From positions 7,946,001 to 8,010,000 of the forward strand of contig NC_084943.1 of assembly GCF_958298935.1 (NCBI RefSeq): a DNA stretch of 64,000 bases. The letters run 5' to 3'. The notes beneath the pieces are model-generated. The model saw nothing but the letters and a program-made list of their open reading frames with translations, ran no database searches and was not told where the DNA came from. A program made the translations under genes and the position numbers. The stretch comes from Phragmites australis. Its lineage: Eukaryota; Streptophyta; Magnoliopsida; Poales; Poaceae. This document shows, one piece after another, positions 1 to 11,586 of the stretch (position 1 is its first letter; each line of letters starts with the position of its first letter).

Positions 1-630
1 ACATGGGACCAACAAGGGCTCATCACCGCCCTGAACCAGCTCGCTGTCCAGGGACATGGTGGCTGGGTTGTCGATAGCGGCGCCACCTCCCACATGGCAT
101 CCGACGACGGTATTCTCCTCACCTCTCTTCCCCCACCTAACACGGCTGTCACTGTTGGCAACGGTTCTCGTCTATCCATCACCTCTAGTGGCCACACCCT
201 CCTTCACACACCTACCACAAATTTTTCTCTTCGCGATGTTCTTGTAGTCCCCCATTTAGTTCGCAACCTTCTATCTATTCGAAAGTTCACTCGTGACAAT
301 AATTGCTCTCTCGAGTTTGACGCTTTCGGTTTTTCTGTTAAGGATCTCCAGACACAACGAGTGATGCTGCACTGCAATAGTGCGGGCGACCTCTACACCA
401 TCCCTGTTGTCGATCCTCCTACCACTGCCAACGCCCACCTCGCCACCTCCTCCCAGCTATGGCACCAGCATCTTAGTCATCCGGGGGTTGCTTCTCTTGC
501 TAGCTTGAATAAAAATTCGCTCATTGCATGTAATAATATAGATCGCTCGCTATGCCAATCCTATCAACTAGGCAAACACGCGTGTCTACCTTTTGCTACA
601 TCTACTTTCACGTACTCTTGCACCTTTTGA
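1..630 (+). pseudogene. pol: copia pol, protease and GAG-pre-integrase part
   Basis: Reading frame 1 is open from the window edge to a stop at 628-630. It carries the aspartic protease site VVDSGATSHM, with the catalytic Asp codon at 73-75. A GAG-pre-integrase block follows, with LWHQHLSHPG near 460-487 and a late Cys-rich stretch before the integrase. In an intact element this frame runs straight into integrase. Here it stops and the integrase resumes in the next frame, so a small indel near 610 has broken the polyprotein. The first in-frame Met visible (94) is not the real start; the protein began in gag, outside the window. Confidence 0.85.
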
Positions 631-3469
631 GCTTGTCCATTGTGATGTGTGGACCTCTCCTGTGGCTAGCATATCTGGTTCGCTATACTACTTGGTCATT
701 GTTGATGACTTCTCTCATTTTTGCTGGACCTTTCCGCTCAAAAAGAAGTCCGACGTTCACCAACACATAGTCAACCTCGCTGCTCTCGCCAGCACTCAGT
801 TCGGCCTCCACCTAAAGGCTGTTCAAGCTGACAACAGCCGCGAATTTGTCAACCACGCCAACACATCATTCTTCACTTCCCGCAGCATCATCTTGAGTCT
901 CTCTTGCCCTCACACATCCCCACAAAATGGTAAAGCCGAGCGGATGCTCCGCACTCTCAACAATGCTGTTCGCACGCTCCTCCTTCATGCCCATATGCCG
1001 CCTAGGTTTTGGGCTGAAGCCCTAGCCACCGCCACTTATCTCCGCAACCGATGCCTCTCCTCCTCCACCAACGGTGCCATACCTTACACTCTCCTTCACC
1101 AAAAGCCACCACAATATAGTCATCTTCAGGTTTTTGGTTGCCTTTGCTTTCCAAACTTATCCGCTACTGCTGCTAACAAACTTGCTCCTCGGTCCGCGGC
1201 TTGTGTTTTCCTCGGTTATCCTCCTCAACATAAAGGATACCGCTGCCTTGACATTACCACAAACCGGGTGATCACATCTCGCCATGTTGTATTTGAGGAG
1301 AGCATTTTTCCATTTGCTAGCACTAGTAGCCTATCTATATCATCTCCTACCACTAACACCGACTTGGACCTCCTAGTCGATGATCCTGCCATGCCGATGC
1401 CTTGCACTGCTGCCATGGCACCCTTGCAGGTCTCTCCGGTGACTGCTCCACCCTCGGGTGTTGAGCGATCGCTGCCACGAACCTCCGCCTCCTCCGGCAT
1501 CCTCTCTGATGTGCCGGATTTACCACCTGTGTCCATGGTCTACGCGCGGCGACCACATCCAGTCTCCCTGCCGAATGTGCAGCCGGCCACATCAGCACCG
1601 TCTCCCCCACCGGCTGTGCAGCCCCCGCCCACTACTTTACCAGCACGCCTGCCAGTTCACCTGCTCTACACCCGACAACAGCTTGCTTCAACGACTGCCT
1701 CTCAGCAGCCGGTCGCACCAGCGCTGGCCCTCCCACTGGCTGTGCAGCGGCCACCCGCACCAGAACCGGCTCTCCAGCCGGCTCCTCCAGTCCCTGTGCG
1801 GCCGCCTACCCAGCTAGCCCCTGCGCCGGTCCAATCGGTCTCCCCAGACCCGACACCGACCTCTCCAATCTCAGCCTCGGCATCTCATCAGATGGTGACA
1901 CGTTCCCGTGCAGCCAGGGATCCCTCCGTGCAGTTCATCTCCTTGATGGCTCAGGACGCGCCTACCTCTGCCGTCCCGACCAACTACCGCAGTGCCCTCG
2001 CTGATCCCAATTGGCGCGCGGCTATGGACGACGAGTACAAGGCCCTTATGGACAACCGTACCTGGCGCCTCGTCCCTCGTCCACACGACGCCAACATCGT
2101 CTCCGGCAAGTGGATCTTCAGGCACAAGTTTCACTCCAACGGTCGTCTGGCCCAATACAAGGCACGCTGGGTTGTTCGGGGTTTCTCCCAACAACATGGC
2201 ATTGACTACGCTGAGACCTTCAGTCCCGTGGTCAAGCCGGCGACCATCCGCACCGTCCTCTCCATCGCCACGTCACGCTCTTGGCCAATTCATCAACTTG
2301 ACGTCAAGAATGCCTTCCTTCACGGCACCCTCGACGAGACGGTGTATTGCCAGCAACCCTCCGGATTTGTGGATCCTGCTCATCCTGATCATGTGTGCCT
2401 TCTTCAGAAGTCCCTCTATGGCTTGAAGCAGGCACCTCGAGCGTGGTACCAACGGTTCACCAGCTACATTCGTCAGGTGGGCTTCGTTGCGTCCTCCTCA
2501 GACACGTCCCTGTTTGTCCTCCACCAGGGGACCGACATGGCCTATCTGCTGCTGTACGTCGATGAAATAGTCTTCACCGCTTCCTCTACATCACTACTAC
2601 AGCGCCTTACCAGCCAGCTTCGCTCGGAGTTTGCCATGACGGACCTCGGTGAGCTACACTTCTTCCTCGGCATCTCCGTCACGCGCTCCTCCGACGGCTT
2701 GTTCCTGTCTCAGAGACAGTACGCCGTCGACCTTCTCCGTCGCGCGGGTATGGCTGAGTGCCACCCCACCTCCATGCCGGTGGACACTCATGCTAAGCTC
2801 TCTGGCTTGGACGGTGCCCTTGTTGCCGACTCATCCGAATACCAGAGCCTTGCAGGTGCCTTACAGTACCTGACGCTCACTCATCTGGACTTGGCATATG
2901 CTGTTCAGCAGGTGTGTCTCTTCATGCACGATCCACGGGAACCACACCTCGCACTGATAAAGCGCATCCTGAGATACGTCAAAGGTACTCTCGACGCTGG
3001 CTTGCACATCGGCACATCATCGGTGACATCCATCACCGCCTACTCTGACGTTGACTGGGCCGGCTACCCAGACTCCCGGCGCTCTACCTCAGGCTACTGT
3101 GTCTTCCTCGGCGACAACATTGTGTCTTGGTCCTCCAAACGCCAGACCACAGTGTCTCGCTCGAGCGCAGAAGCTGAGTATCGCGCGGTTGCCCATGCCG
3201 TGGCCGAGTGTTGTTGGCTCCGGCAGCTTCTTCAGGAACTCCATGTTCCTCTCGCTTCGGCCACAGTGGTGTATTGTGACAACGTCAGTGCCATCTACAT
3301 GTCCACCAATCCAGTACAACACCGACGGACGAAGCACATCGAGATCGACATTCATTTCGTCCGGGAGAAGGTATCCATCGGCGAAGTTCGCGTCCTGCAC
3401 GTGCCTTCAGTTCGCCGATATCATGACCAAGGGTCTTCCGATCCAATTGTTCCAGGAGTTCCGGACTAG
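593..3469 (+). pseudogene. pol: copia pol, integrase - reverse transcriptase - RNase H
   Basis: This 958-residue open frame covers the rest of copia pol. The integrase core shows Asp in HCDVW, Asp in QADNSREF and Glu in NGKAER. A long Pro-rich linker follows (about 1400-1900). The RT begins near 1990 (DPNWRAAMDDEYKAL) and keeps QLDVKNAFLHG and LYGLKQAPRAWYQ. The box normally YVDD reads YVDE near 2557-2568, replacing the second catalytic Asp by Glu. RNase H has AYSDVDWAGYPDSRRS, SSAEAEYRA and HIEIDIHFVRE. Near 3405 a second frame change moves the conserved end (LQFADIMTKGLP) into another frame, which runs to about 3515. The product would be non-functional. The first Met at 593 is only the edge of the open frame. 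Confidence 0.9.
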
Positions 3470-3500
3470 TCTTTGCGTCCGTTCTCCTCCTGCTGCGACT

Positions 3501-3735
3501 GTGGGCGGGTATTAGAGATATTGTGTATAATAGCCTTTCCTATTTTACTCTTATCTAGTATAGGCTTTCCTTCTATTATTATTGCCTGCCTAGTTTAGCT
3601 CCTCTATTGAGGAATGTAATCTTTGTATTAATGCCATTCGGCTATTTAATGGACAGCAGCCCACGCCCAAAGGCAGTGAGGCAATTTGCCCATCTCTACA
3701 CTCATACCTACCACTGAATGCATTTTGGTCTATTT
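3501..3735 (+). repeat. polypurine tract and 3' LTR of the Ale-like element
   Basis: A G-rich tract, gtgggcggg (3501-3509), stands just after the pol end and is the expected polypurine tract. LTR-like sequence beginning tattagagatattg follows at 3510; the usual TG start appears mutated to TA. A polyadenylation-like region with short A+T-rich stretches follows. The right boundary is uncertain because the other LTR lies outside the window. Confidence 0.6.
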
Positions 3736-3739
3736 TCTT

Positions 3740-4380
3740 CTCAATTCATCGGACAACCACGACGCCTTCACGACTTAGCTTCACCTTAACATAAGCTTCA
3801 CGATGGTGCCATGTACTCCTCTAGTCCTCCTACGGTTCGAGACCAAACCACGAAACCCTAGCACGCTTCTCAAAGCGTGACTCCCCACTTGCTTACACCT
3901 TAATCAAGCGCTCCGATGTCGATACGTGTACTCCATCTTGTGATCCAGATCGTCGGCAAGTCTCTCCCGCTCCCAATCGTTCTGGCTACCTTGTCATTTA
4001 CATCGGCATCTATTTCGCTTGACTTTGTGAATAAACCTTCTACATCCACCTTTTATGTTTTGTTTGACCTCCAGATGTTCAGCTAGGATTACCTTTGACT
4101 CTATACGACCTTGTTGATCGTCTAACACCAAGCACTCCGCTTAACTCCGATCACCCCACCGTCAACCGCCAAGTTACATCCATCACCTGCATATCATGAG
4201 ATAAGCAGACATATATCTCTAACTCTAATTTCAATTAGCCCATAATCAATATGCTCAAATAAAAATTCAAATCAATTCAAATCACTTCAAAACTCATACA
4301 AAATCGAAAATCATCAAACTAAATAAATATTAATACCAATCACTTATCATAAGTAAAATAAAATTTATTTTAACTTAATT
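3740..4380. other. no gene seen; decayed repeat-like DNA
   Basis: The first half is C-rich and the second half (4190-4370) is A+T-rich with many aattcaaat-type words. No open frame with coding character and no clear terminal repeats are visible. It resembles retrotransposon LTR or leader debris, but I cannot assign a family. Confidence 0.4.
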
Positions 4381-4469
4381 TATGAAAGGACCACGACTCA
4401 TCCAACACAGGCGCCAGGTGCAGCAGGATTTCCAACATCCTCGCCGCTGCAGGTGCAGCTAAAGAAGAC

Positions 4470-5321
4470 ATGGTGAAACCCATGAAAACTAACACGCCGT
4501 ACTGCTTCCGGTGTAAGACAAGGACACTCTTTGAGGAATGTGCGACGGTGCTACACTGCGTGATATGCGATAAAAAGGAATACCATCTGATTGCTAAATG
4601 CCCCGTGCTCAAGCTCCCCAAGCCAAACACATCTCTCTTTGGTTTTGGTACAGGGAAGTTGGGTTTCTGTCCAATCCCAACATCGAACTTCAAGGGAGTC
4701 GAGCCACTGGATACTCCGACAGCCATTGTTTCTATTAGTGGAGGTCATCTGTCAGCAGACACAGTACAAGCTGAACTAAAAAGCCTCACTCGCTTAGATT
4801 GGAATGGGGAAGCTAAACCGCAAGGTGAGAATGCATTTCTTGTGGCTTTTTCATTAATGGAAGAGCTTCGCTGGATGGTTGACGTCGATTTTCGACTCAA
4901 AGCTCACAGGGTAACGCTTTCAATCGGTGAGTGGAAATCTATGGATGCACCGAAACCAATTTATCAGCTTGATAAGGTGTGGGTGCACCACTATGACATT
5001 CCACTTGCCTTTCATCATTGTATGGTAATCTGGTCCATCAGCACTGTCCTTGGAGCGCCAGAGGAAATTAATATCGATTGTATTTGTAAGAAATGCATTG
5101 TGCACCTCAGGCTGCTATGTTGGATGCAAAACTCCTACTGCTTCAAACGGATATCGTTTTTGGAGGATGCAAGCTTCCAAATCGACGAAGAACAGGGCAT
5201 CCCTCCTCGCAATAAGATCAAGGTGAATACCGTGTTCCTTAGTCACATGTCTGGGGGACTGGATCTCTCTTGGTATTATTACCTCCTCATGGTAGATCCG
5301 GTGGCATCTTGCTTGGGGTAA
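4470..5321 (+). pseudogene. LINE ORF1-like protein with zinc knuckles
   Basis: This 283-residue open frame has two Cys-rich knuckles near its start. The first begins CFRCKTRTLFEEC; the second fits C-x2-C-x4-H-x4-C (CVICDKKEYHLIAKC). ORF1 proteins of plant LINEs of this kind bind the element RNA. The middle (LDKVWVHHYDIPLAF) fits the DUF4283-type region of grass LINE ORF1. The last 40 residues no longer look like ORF1 and overlap the start of the endonuclease in another frame. That suggests a deletion that joined ORF1 to ORF2. Confidence 0.7.
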
Positions 5322-5956
5322 ATCTGGGTATATATGAGATCATCCACATTTTAGATGAGGAATTTTATGTTAAATTCCATCTCCATAATGAGGAAGATTC
5401 TTTCAAATGGATTCTCATGACAGTCTATAGCCCAACCCAAGTTGTACTAAAATCCAATTTTCAGGAGGAACTTGTCAACACATGTTATAATAGCCCTCAC
5501 CCCTTGCTAATAGGTGGGGATTTTAATATTATGAAGCATCGAAAGGATAAAAACAATAATAGGTTCGCAAATCAGTGGCCTTCCTCGTTCAATGTAGTCA
5601 TAGACAGCTTGGACCTAAGCGAACTTGAGTTCATAGGCCACCAATATATATGGGCAAACAATAATCCAAATCCCACGCTTGAGAAATTGGACCGTGTATT
5701 GATGTCTACGGAATGGGAAATTAAATATCCACCAGTCACTCTCAGGACTCTTGAAAGGATGGAAGTATTAGATCATACCTCTATTCTATTGGATACCGGA
5801 GATTCGAATCATCAAAGGGAGCACATGCCATTTAAGTTTGAACTGGGATGGTTGGCTTGCAAAGACTTTGCATACCGAGTAAAGGAGGCATGGGGCCGAC
5901 CGTCTAGAGGATGGACATCCATGCAAAGGTGGGAAAACAAACTTAGCTCTTTGTGA
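5270..5956 (+). pseudogene. LINE ORF2 endonuclease (EEP family), N-terminally truncated
   Basis: This frame carries GRSGGILLGVN, TVYSPTQ, the GGDFNIMKHRKDK box and KLDRVLMS, all hallmarks of the exonuclease/endonuclease/phosphatase domain of plant LINE ORF2, which nicks target DNA. The usual SDH motif is changed to LDHTSILLD. The N-terminal strand with the catalytic Glu is absent. A stop at 5954-5956 separates it from the RT, so the copy is inactive. Confidence 0.8.
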
Positions 5957-6447
5957 TGACACCTTAGAGGCTAGGCCACACACTAAAGTGCAACATACAA
6001 GCAACAAAAGAAAGAATTCTTGGAAACCATTGATGAACTTGACAAAGTTTATGAGATATAAGCTCTAACAGACTCAGAAACTGATCTAAAAAATCAAGCC
6101 AATGAAAAATTAGTTAAACTCTAATGGGACAAAGAGACAAAATGGTACCAAAGAGCGAAGGTCGATCGTATTCTCCAAGGAAACAATAACGCGTGGTATT
6201 TCCATATGATTGTAAATGGCAAACATAGGAAACAACGTATTTTCTACCTGGATCAGGAAGAAGGGAAAATAGAGGGAGAATCGTAGTTAATGAATTATAT
6301 AACAATATACTATAAAGATCTATTCAAGCTACCTAGGACTAGTCACTTCTCTATACAGAGTCATGGACATATGCCATCAATTAGGTTACCGATATTGAAA
6401 ATGGCATTCTCATAGCCCATTTCACCAAAAAGGAAGTATGGGACATT

Positions 6448-7406
6448 GTGTTCAAAATATATCATAATAAAGCTCCTGGTCCTAATGATTTCCTGGCAAA
6501 ATTCTATCAAGCTTTCCAGGACATCATTAAGGATGATCTGATGACATTGTTCTGTGAACTACACTCTGGAGAACTTGCACCACATAGCCTCAACTCGAGG
6601 GTAATCACCCTTCTACCAAGAACAAAAGAAGCATGTTCATTCAGCAGTACATACCAATATGTTTGCTAAATGTCAGCTTCAAAACTTTCACAAAGGTGGC
6701 CACCAATCGCATAAACTGTGTTGAAACCGAATAATCTGGCCTACTCAAACCTCCTTTATGCAAGGTCGGAACATCCTAGCAGGGGTTGTCTTCCTGCATG
6801 AGACCATACATGAACTCCAGCGAAAGAATATGAGTGGAGTACTACTTAAAATTGATTTTGAAAAGGCCTATGACAAAGTTAAATGGCCCTTTCTACTATA
6901 GTCCCTCAGGATGAAAGGTTTCTCACCCAAATGGTTTTCATGGGTGGAAAAATTCATTTCAGGGGGAGTGTAGCAATCAAAGTTAATGATTCTACCGGTC
7001 CAAACTTTCAAACAAAGAAAGGTATATGACAAGGTGATCCGCTTTCTCAAATATTGTTCAACATTGTTGTAGACATGTTAACTATTCTGATTGAGAGAGC
7101 TAAAAGCACTAGCCAAATTGGGAGGATACTGCCACATCTTGTCGAAGATGGCATGTCCTTCTTCAATATGTGGATGACACAATTCTCTTTATGGAACACG
7201 ATCTGGAAAAGGCCAAAAACAGGAAGCTCTTGCTCAGTGCTTTCGAGCAGCTTTCCAGTCTTAAGATTAATTTCTACAAAAGTGAATTATTTTGCTTCGA
7301 TGAGGTGCAACATAATGCGTACCAGTATATAGAACTATTTGGATGTGCCAAGGGTGAGCTCCCTGTGCGTTCTCTGGGAATTCCAATTCATTATCCTAAA
7401 CTTTAA
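6448..7406 (+). pseudogene. LINE reverse transcriptase, broken
   Basis: Pieces of a LINE RT lie in successive frames. NKAPGPNDFLAKFYQAF is near 6466. LLKIDFEKAYDKVKW is near 6846-6890. QGDPLSQILFNIVVDM is near 7033-7078. YVDDTILFMEHDLEKA (7166-7213) holds the catalytic Asp pair, followed by KINFYKSELFCF. Stops and frame changes between 6669 and 7054 prevent a single product. Confidence 0.85.
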
Positions 7407-8040
7407 AATTTGAACTAAAAAGGAGTAGAGGAGCAGCTTGAAAAGAGGCTGAGTAGCTGGATTGACAAATATCTATATATTGGGGTAGGCTTGTCCTTAT
7501 TAATTCAGTCCTCAGTAGTTTGCCAACTTACATGATGTCTTTCTTCCTCATTACACGAGGGTTACTAAGAAGACTATTCTACTTTTGATCTACATTGTAC
7601 TGGCAAAGTGACGGTCATAAAAAGAAGTACAGTTTAGCAAAATGGAGTTTCCTATGCAAACCTAAAGATCAGGGCAATTTAGGAATACAAGACTTTAATG
7701 TTCAGAACACCTCCCTATTATGCAAATGGCTCTACAAACTAGTGATAGAATAGGGGATCTCGCAAAACTTATTAGAAAATAAATAGTTGGGATTAAAACC
7801 CCTATCTCAGGTTAGCTGAAGGCCTGGTGATTCTCATTTCTGGGCTGGATTGATAAAGGTAAAGCGACATTAATTTCACTTTCGTAACTTTTATATAGAA
7901 GACAGCTCACAAATTAGGTTCTAGGAGGATAACTAGCTAGGAAATTCATCGTTGGGTGAGAAATATCCAAGCCTATATAATATAGCACGAAACAAATAAG
8001 GCCATATTGCCAATGTGTTACAATATTATCCACTAAATAT

Positions 8041-8632
8041 ATCTTTTCAGCGGGAATTGATTGGCCCAAATCTAATAGCATGGAATGAGTTGCTTTCTCA
8101 CCTTATCAACATCACTCTAACACAACAGTCGGACGAATTTCGCTGGAATTTGACAAAAGATGGCATGTAGCTTTGAACATACACCACCACATAGTGTTTC
8201 AAATATATTTGGAAATTGGCTCCATGGTCTTAGTAAACACTTGAAAGCTATTGCAATGGTAGGGGTGGCAGCTTTGTGTTGGTCATTATGGCTTTGTAGA
8301 AATAACATTGTCTTTAACAAGAGAAATATTAACTCTTATTTGTAGATTATTTATACATGTACATGCTAGCTCCGTACATGGGTTATGTTGCAATTGTAGC
8401 AGCATCGCCATATGGTGGTATCGGCATGCAATACTCTAGAGCTGGTTGTCAAGGACTTTTTTTTATCCAAACTGGCAATCTAGGCTTTGGATTAGTGCTC
8501 ATGCTTAGGCCGCGAGCTGGAATATGGTCTTCTATTTTTGTTGCTTTTGTTGTTTCCTTTTCTTTCTTCGGATGTGTGCATCCAAGTTATACAGAAGCCG
8601 AGAATGAACACCTTGAGTTTATGTCATCTTGA
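8041..8632 (+). pseudogene. LINE ORF2 C-terminal region (zf-RVT-like tail)
   Basis: The short frame ending at 8345 (ALCWSLWLCRNNIVFNKRN) matches the usual C-terminal block of grass LINE ORF2. The next frame, 8357-8632, is open but I do not recognise it; by position it is the end of the LINE. The stretch 7410-8040 has only scattered LINE-like words. Confidence 0.6.
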
Positions 8633-8679
8633 TATGACGATAAGAGCCAATAAAACTTCCTTTATCAAAAAAATGTCAA

Positions 8680-9150
8680 GGATTAATTCAAGACATAATT
8701 TTTTTAAGCCATGATGATTATGTTTGCTAGATAATCGATACATTAATTAAAAAATCTTCTTTTTCACCATGGGTTGCACATGGTTTTTCTATTAACGAGT
8801 ATGAATGAGTAATAAGCATTGTTTTCTTTTTCTCTCACATGAAGAGGCATTGTTAGTTTGTTTCTGCAGTATTCACATATTTCAATATAAAAGCATAGGG
8901 AATATACACAGGACTGTCACGTACTATTAGTTTTTGGAAGATTATTCAAACTAACATTTGTTTTAAATATTTTGAAGATAAAATTAATACTGATTGCTTT
9001 TGCATTGTAATTTATTACTTCTATAAAAGCAAACGGGTAAACTCATGAGTCAGGATTTTGATAAGGCGCAATTAAATACCAGCTTGGACGATATATCAAT
9101 ATGACCTCATGTACATTAATAGCTAATATTTTTTGAATGCCCATACATCA
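8680..9150. other. A+T-rich DNA upstream of the C2H2 gene; no gene seen
   Basis: No coding frame, terminal repeats or tandem arrays are visible. By position it includes the upstream region of the zinc-finger gene that starts near 9249. Confidence 0.4.
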
Positions 9151-9160
9151 TCCATAGCTC

Positions 9161-9170
9161 TATATAAATA
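9161..9170 (+). promoter_or_regulatory. TATA box of the C2H2 zinc-finger gene
   Basis: The word tatataaata lies 88 bases before the ATG at 9249, the normal spacing for a short plant 5' leader. No other TATA-like word is as well placed. Confidence 0.55.
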
Positions 9171-9248
9171 GGTTCTGACTTCAGACATCACACCCAGACT
9201 CATCTCATGTTTCAAAAACATCAACTGTTAGGTTGCCTGCTTGGTATT

Positions 9249-9281
9249 ATGGCTGGAGCATCTTCTGCACCTGCAGCTGTG
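9249..9281 (+). pseudogene. C2H2 zinc-finger gene, probable exon 1
   Basis: The ATG at 9249 opens MAGASSAPAAV, followed directly by gtatag, a possible splice donor; without splicing the frame stops at 9285-9287. An intron of about 1.15 kb to a cag at 10433-10435 would join this exon in frame to the finger-coding piece at 10436. The Ala/Ser-rich start is typical of the disordered N-terminus of plant one-finger C2H2 proteins. The exon is inferred; no transcript evidence is available. The downstream gene is broken. Confidence 0.45.
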
Positions 9282-10022
9282 GTATAGATTTGATCTTTGT
9301 TAAATTTCCTTTGTAACAACCTCATGTCTGATGTATCTGTTGGTTTATATATTCTTCGTGTATTTTTCTATGTGAAACAAAAGTTGATATTCTATTTTAA
9401 GATTTGTATTATATGCTAGCTCTCCATGTAAAAAAATAAGTGTGTATTCTTTTGTTGTCTCAATAACTATGTCTTTGATGGTGGTGTTTTTTCTTTTGTG
9501 GAATGTAACAATGTTCCATACTACATAAGCAGCAGACCAATGTTTTAATTACATCTAGTAATATCAATATTGTAGCATGCAACAACTGTGTATGCATCTA
9601 TATATGCCTTCTCTAGGGTGGGATATCAGGGTTGGTGTCTAGAATCAGACAATACAACTTTTTCATGGATCTATATCACTGACATTCATTTGCAATATAA
9701 TCCAGTCCTTTCAAGTTTGCATATGGACTTGGATATGAATTCACACTGGATTGATATTTAACTGAAAAGTGTTGGATCACAAAACTATGATTCAATGAAC
9801 AATACAGGAGGAGACCCTGAAGGCTCATCAAACATGCAGAATTTGATATCTATATATCTATATATATATAATGTATTTTATTTATTTGTACATATGTACA
9901 TATACCTACATTATTTCAAGTCTAGCCCACAGAGGATATGCATAGCAACTACATCCACATGGATCAATTCTTATCTGCATGTGTGTGCGAATCTAAAAAG
10001 TAACATGTGCTTCTATGTTGTA

Positions 10023-10279
10023 CTCCCTCCGTTTAAAAATAATAGACGTATTTCTTTTTGAAAAAGTTAAACTTTGTGCACTTTAACTAACATTTAATTA
10101 AATTATAAGAATATCTAATGTATAAAAATTATACAACTAGATTCAAAATTCAAAATGATTTTACACTATATAGGTTTTGTAGCTATAAATGATATATTTT
10201 GTGAGAAAAACTTAGTCAAAATTCAACTTCGAAGACTGAATCTAAAAGAAATACGTCTACTATTTCTGAATTGAGGGAG
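10023..10279. mobile_element. Stowaway-like MITE (Tc1/mariner group)
   Basis: The element begins ctccctccgtttaaaaat and ends attgagggag; it is flanked by TA on both sides (10021-10022 and 10280-10281). The subterminal parts pair further: aatagacgtatttcttttt on the left mirrors aaagaaatacgtctactatt on the right. Length (257 bp), TIR and TA duplication are all as expected for Stowaway. It lies in the probable intron of the C2H2 gene. Confidence 0.9.
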
Positions 10280-10435
10280 TAATTGTTTTGCTAGAAATGT
10301 TAACTTTTGCGAAGTGAAAATGCTATGGTTTTCGAAATGTTAGTGCATATCTATGGCATATGGTACTCATTTTCTAATGGATATAACATAAAACATGTCA
10401 TGTATTTTTTTCTTTGAATACATACGGGCTGATGG

Positions 10436-10483
10436 TCAGCCCAAGTTTGTGTGTGAGTACTGTCACAAAGAGTTCAAATCTAG
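10436..10483 (+). pseudogene. C2H2 zinc-finger gene, 5' half of the finger
   Basis: The frame reads PKFVCEYCHKEFKSR, the two-Cys half of a plant C2H2 finger (C-x2-C), and is then cut at 10483 by the MULE. The final ten bases, tcaaatctag, are the left copy of the target duplication. Removing the MULE and one duplication copy joins this to 14155 in frame and gives C-x2-C-x12-H-x3-H. The exon start at 10436 is chosen from the cag at 10433-10435. Confidence 0.75.
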
Positions 10484-10575
10484 GAGTTTTTTTATTTTTA
10501 TATTTTTTATTAAAAAATTAAATAAATAGATTTCCCGTAGGAGAAATTGCAAAACTAGACGCCTGCAGCCCTCTC
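10484..10575 (+). repeat. MULE left terminal inverted repeat
   Basis: Its inverted partner is 14053-14144. The outer part is T-rich; the inner part (ggagaaattg, then ctgcagccctct) is shared with the right end. Confidence 0.9.
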
Positions 10576-10984
10576 AGGGGGCTGCAGCCCTTTGAGAGGG
10601 TGGTTAGCCCCCTTGCCGCCCTCTGAGGGGGTGGTTAGGGCCTTTTTTTCCTCTAAAAATGTAATTTTTTTTGTGTAATTCAAGAAATAAAAAGGAAGGG
10701 CTTTAAGGAAATTTAGAATTTAAATTTGGAGTAGGTTATGTAATAATCGGAGAATAAAAAATCAGTAATTAGCACTCGCAGCATTTTACGTGAGTATGGG
10801 GTGCGAACGACGACAAATATAGTATTAAACATAGGGTGAAAACATTACAATACACTGTAACCACGACGACACGATGAGGAAACAAAGGTGGCTTGTACGG
10901 TTCACACTAAGACCTACTTATTAGTGCGCCGATCCTAATCATAACATGCCTTAGGGAGGGAAAGTATGTCGGGTTACATTAGAT

Positions 10985-11586
10985 ACTCTCTACTGAGTGC
11001 ATCTATGATACTTTCCCTTTCGGAGGGCATCGGGACCTGCCGCCTTAGCACGGCGGGCTCTCTCCCGCTTCCTTTCCCTCTAAGCCTCCCGAGCCTGAGT
11101 CACGGTACGGTCGTGCGCCACCTTCCTCATGCGCTCTTCTTCCTCCTACTTGAGGCGAAGTTCCTCTTGCTGTTGCTCGTACTCCCGACGTGCGTACGCT
11201 TTCCTTCTCCACCTCATGTTCATGTCGACCCACTGCTTCTGTGCGTCATTTTGCTCATTGTCGAGCCATTGAATAAAATCACAGAGCGGTGGAGGGGACT
11301 GAACAAATGGAACAAGATAAGCGGTTAGTAAAAGAGGGTGCGAAATCGGAAGAGATGAGGCTGATATCTGTTGTCGTACCGGTCGATAACTAGTTGTTGC
11401 ATATTGAGACTTGTCATACTCGTAGTTGGCACACATGAAGAAGCGCAGCCCATAGGTGTATGAGATGTCCTGCGACTCGTGGAGCTTACAAAGGTCACCA
11501 CAGAAGCACATTGGTGGTTCGAGACCTTCAGGTATGGTAGTCCCCCAATGTTTCTTTGGAGAGTTTGATGGAGCTGAGGAAGACAT
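10985..11586 (-). pseudogene. GRF-zinc-finger-like protein carried by the MULE
   Basis: From the ATG at 11586 the frame has a Cys-rich block, PPMCFCGDLCKL followed by GLRFFMCANYEYD, which resembles a GRF-type zinc finger. Further on is PPPLCDFIQWLD and a charged helix (WRRKAYARREYEQQQEEL). The stretch between could be an intron: a possible donor gtacgacaac and acceptor ttgttcag lie just before SPPPLC. A stop at 11146-11148 is followed in the same frame by more charged sequence ending KGKYHRCTQ before a final stop. I recall similar tails in grass plant-mobile-domain/MULE proteins; the function is unknown. It is probably a pseudogene. Confidence 0.55.

Larger units (their letters stand above)
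1..3740 (+). mobile_element. Ty1/copia retrotransposon, Ale/Retrofit-like, 5' part outside window
   Basis: The stretch reads protease, GAG-pre-integrase, integrase, reverse transcriptase, RNase H, then a purine-rich tract and a 3' LTR, which is the copia order. The LTR 5' copy, primer-binding site and most of gag lie left of the window. The integrase start, with HCDVW followed by TSPVASISG, resembles the Hopscotch/Retrofit (Ale) group of grasses; this lineage is inferred from remembered family sequences. Two frame changes (about 610 and 3405) and a changed RT active site show the copy is dead. Confidence 0.9.
4381..8675 (+). mobile_element. LINE (L1-type non-LTR retrotransposon), decayed
   Basis: The order is ORF1 with zinc knuckles, AP-type endonuclease, LINE reverse transcriptase, a C-terminal zf-RVT-like tail and a short A-rich end at about 8664-8671. 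It has many stops and frameshifts. The N-terminal part of the endonuclease appears deleted, so ORF1 debris runs almost directly into mid-endonuclease. No target duplication was found by eye, and the 5' limit is approximate. Confidence 0.85.

Noticed and set aside
1225..2197. Minus-strand frames of about 100 codons in the Ale-like element.
   Set aside because: They are antisense to the integrase-RT frame, which has clear conserved motifs.
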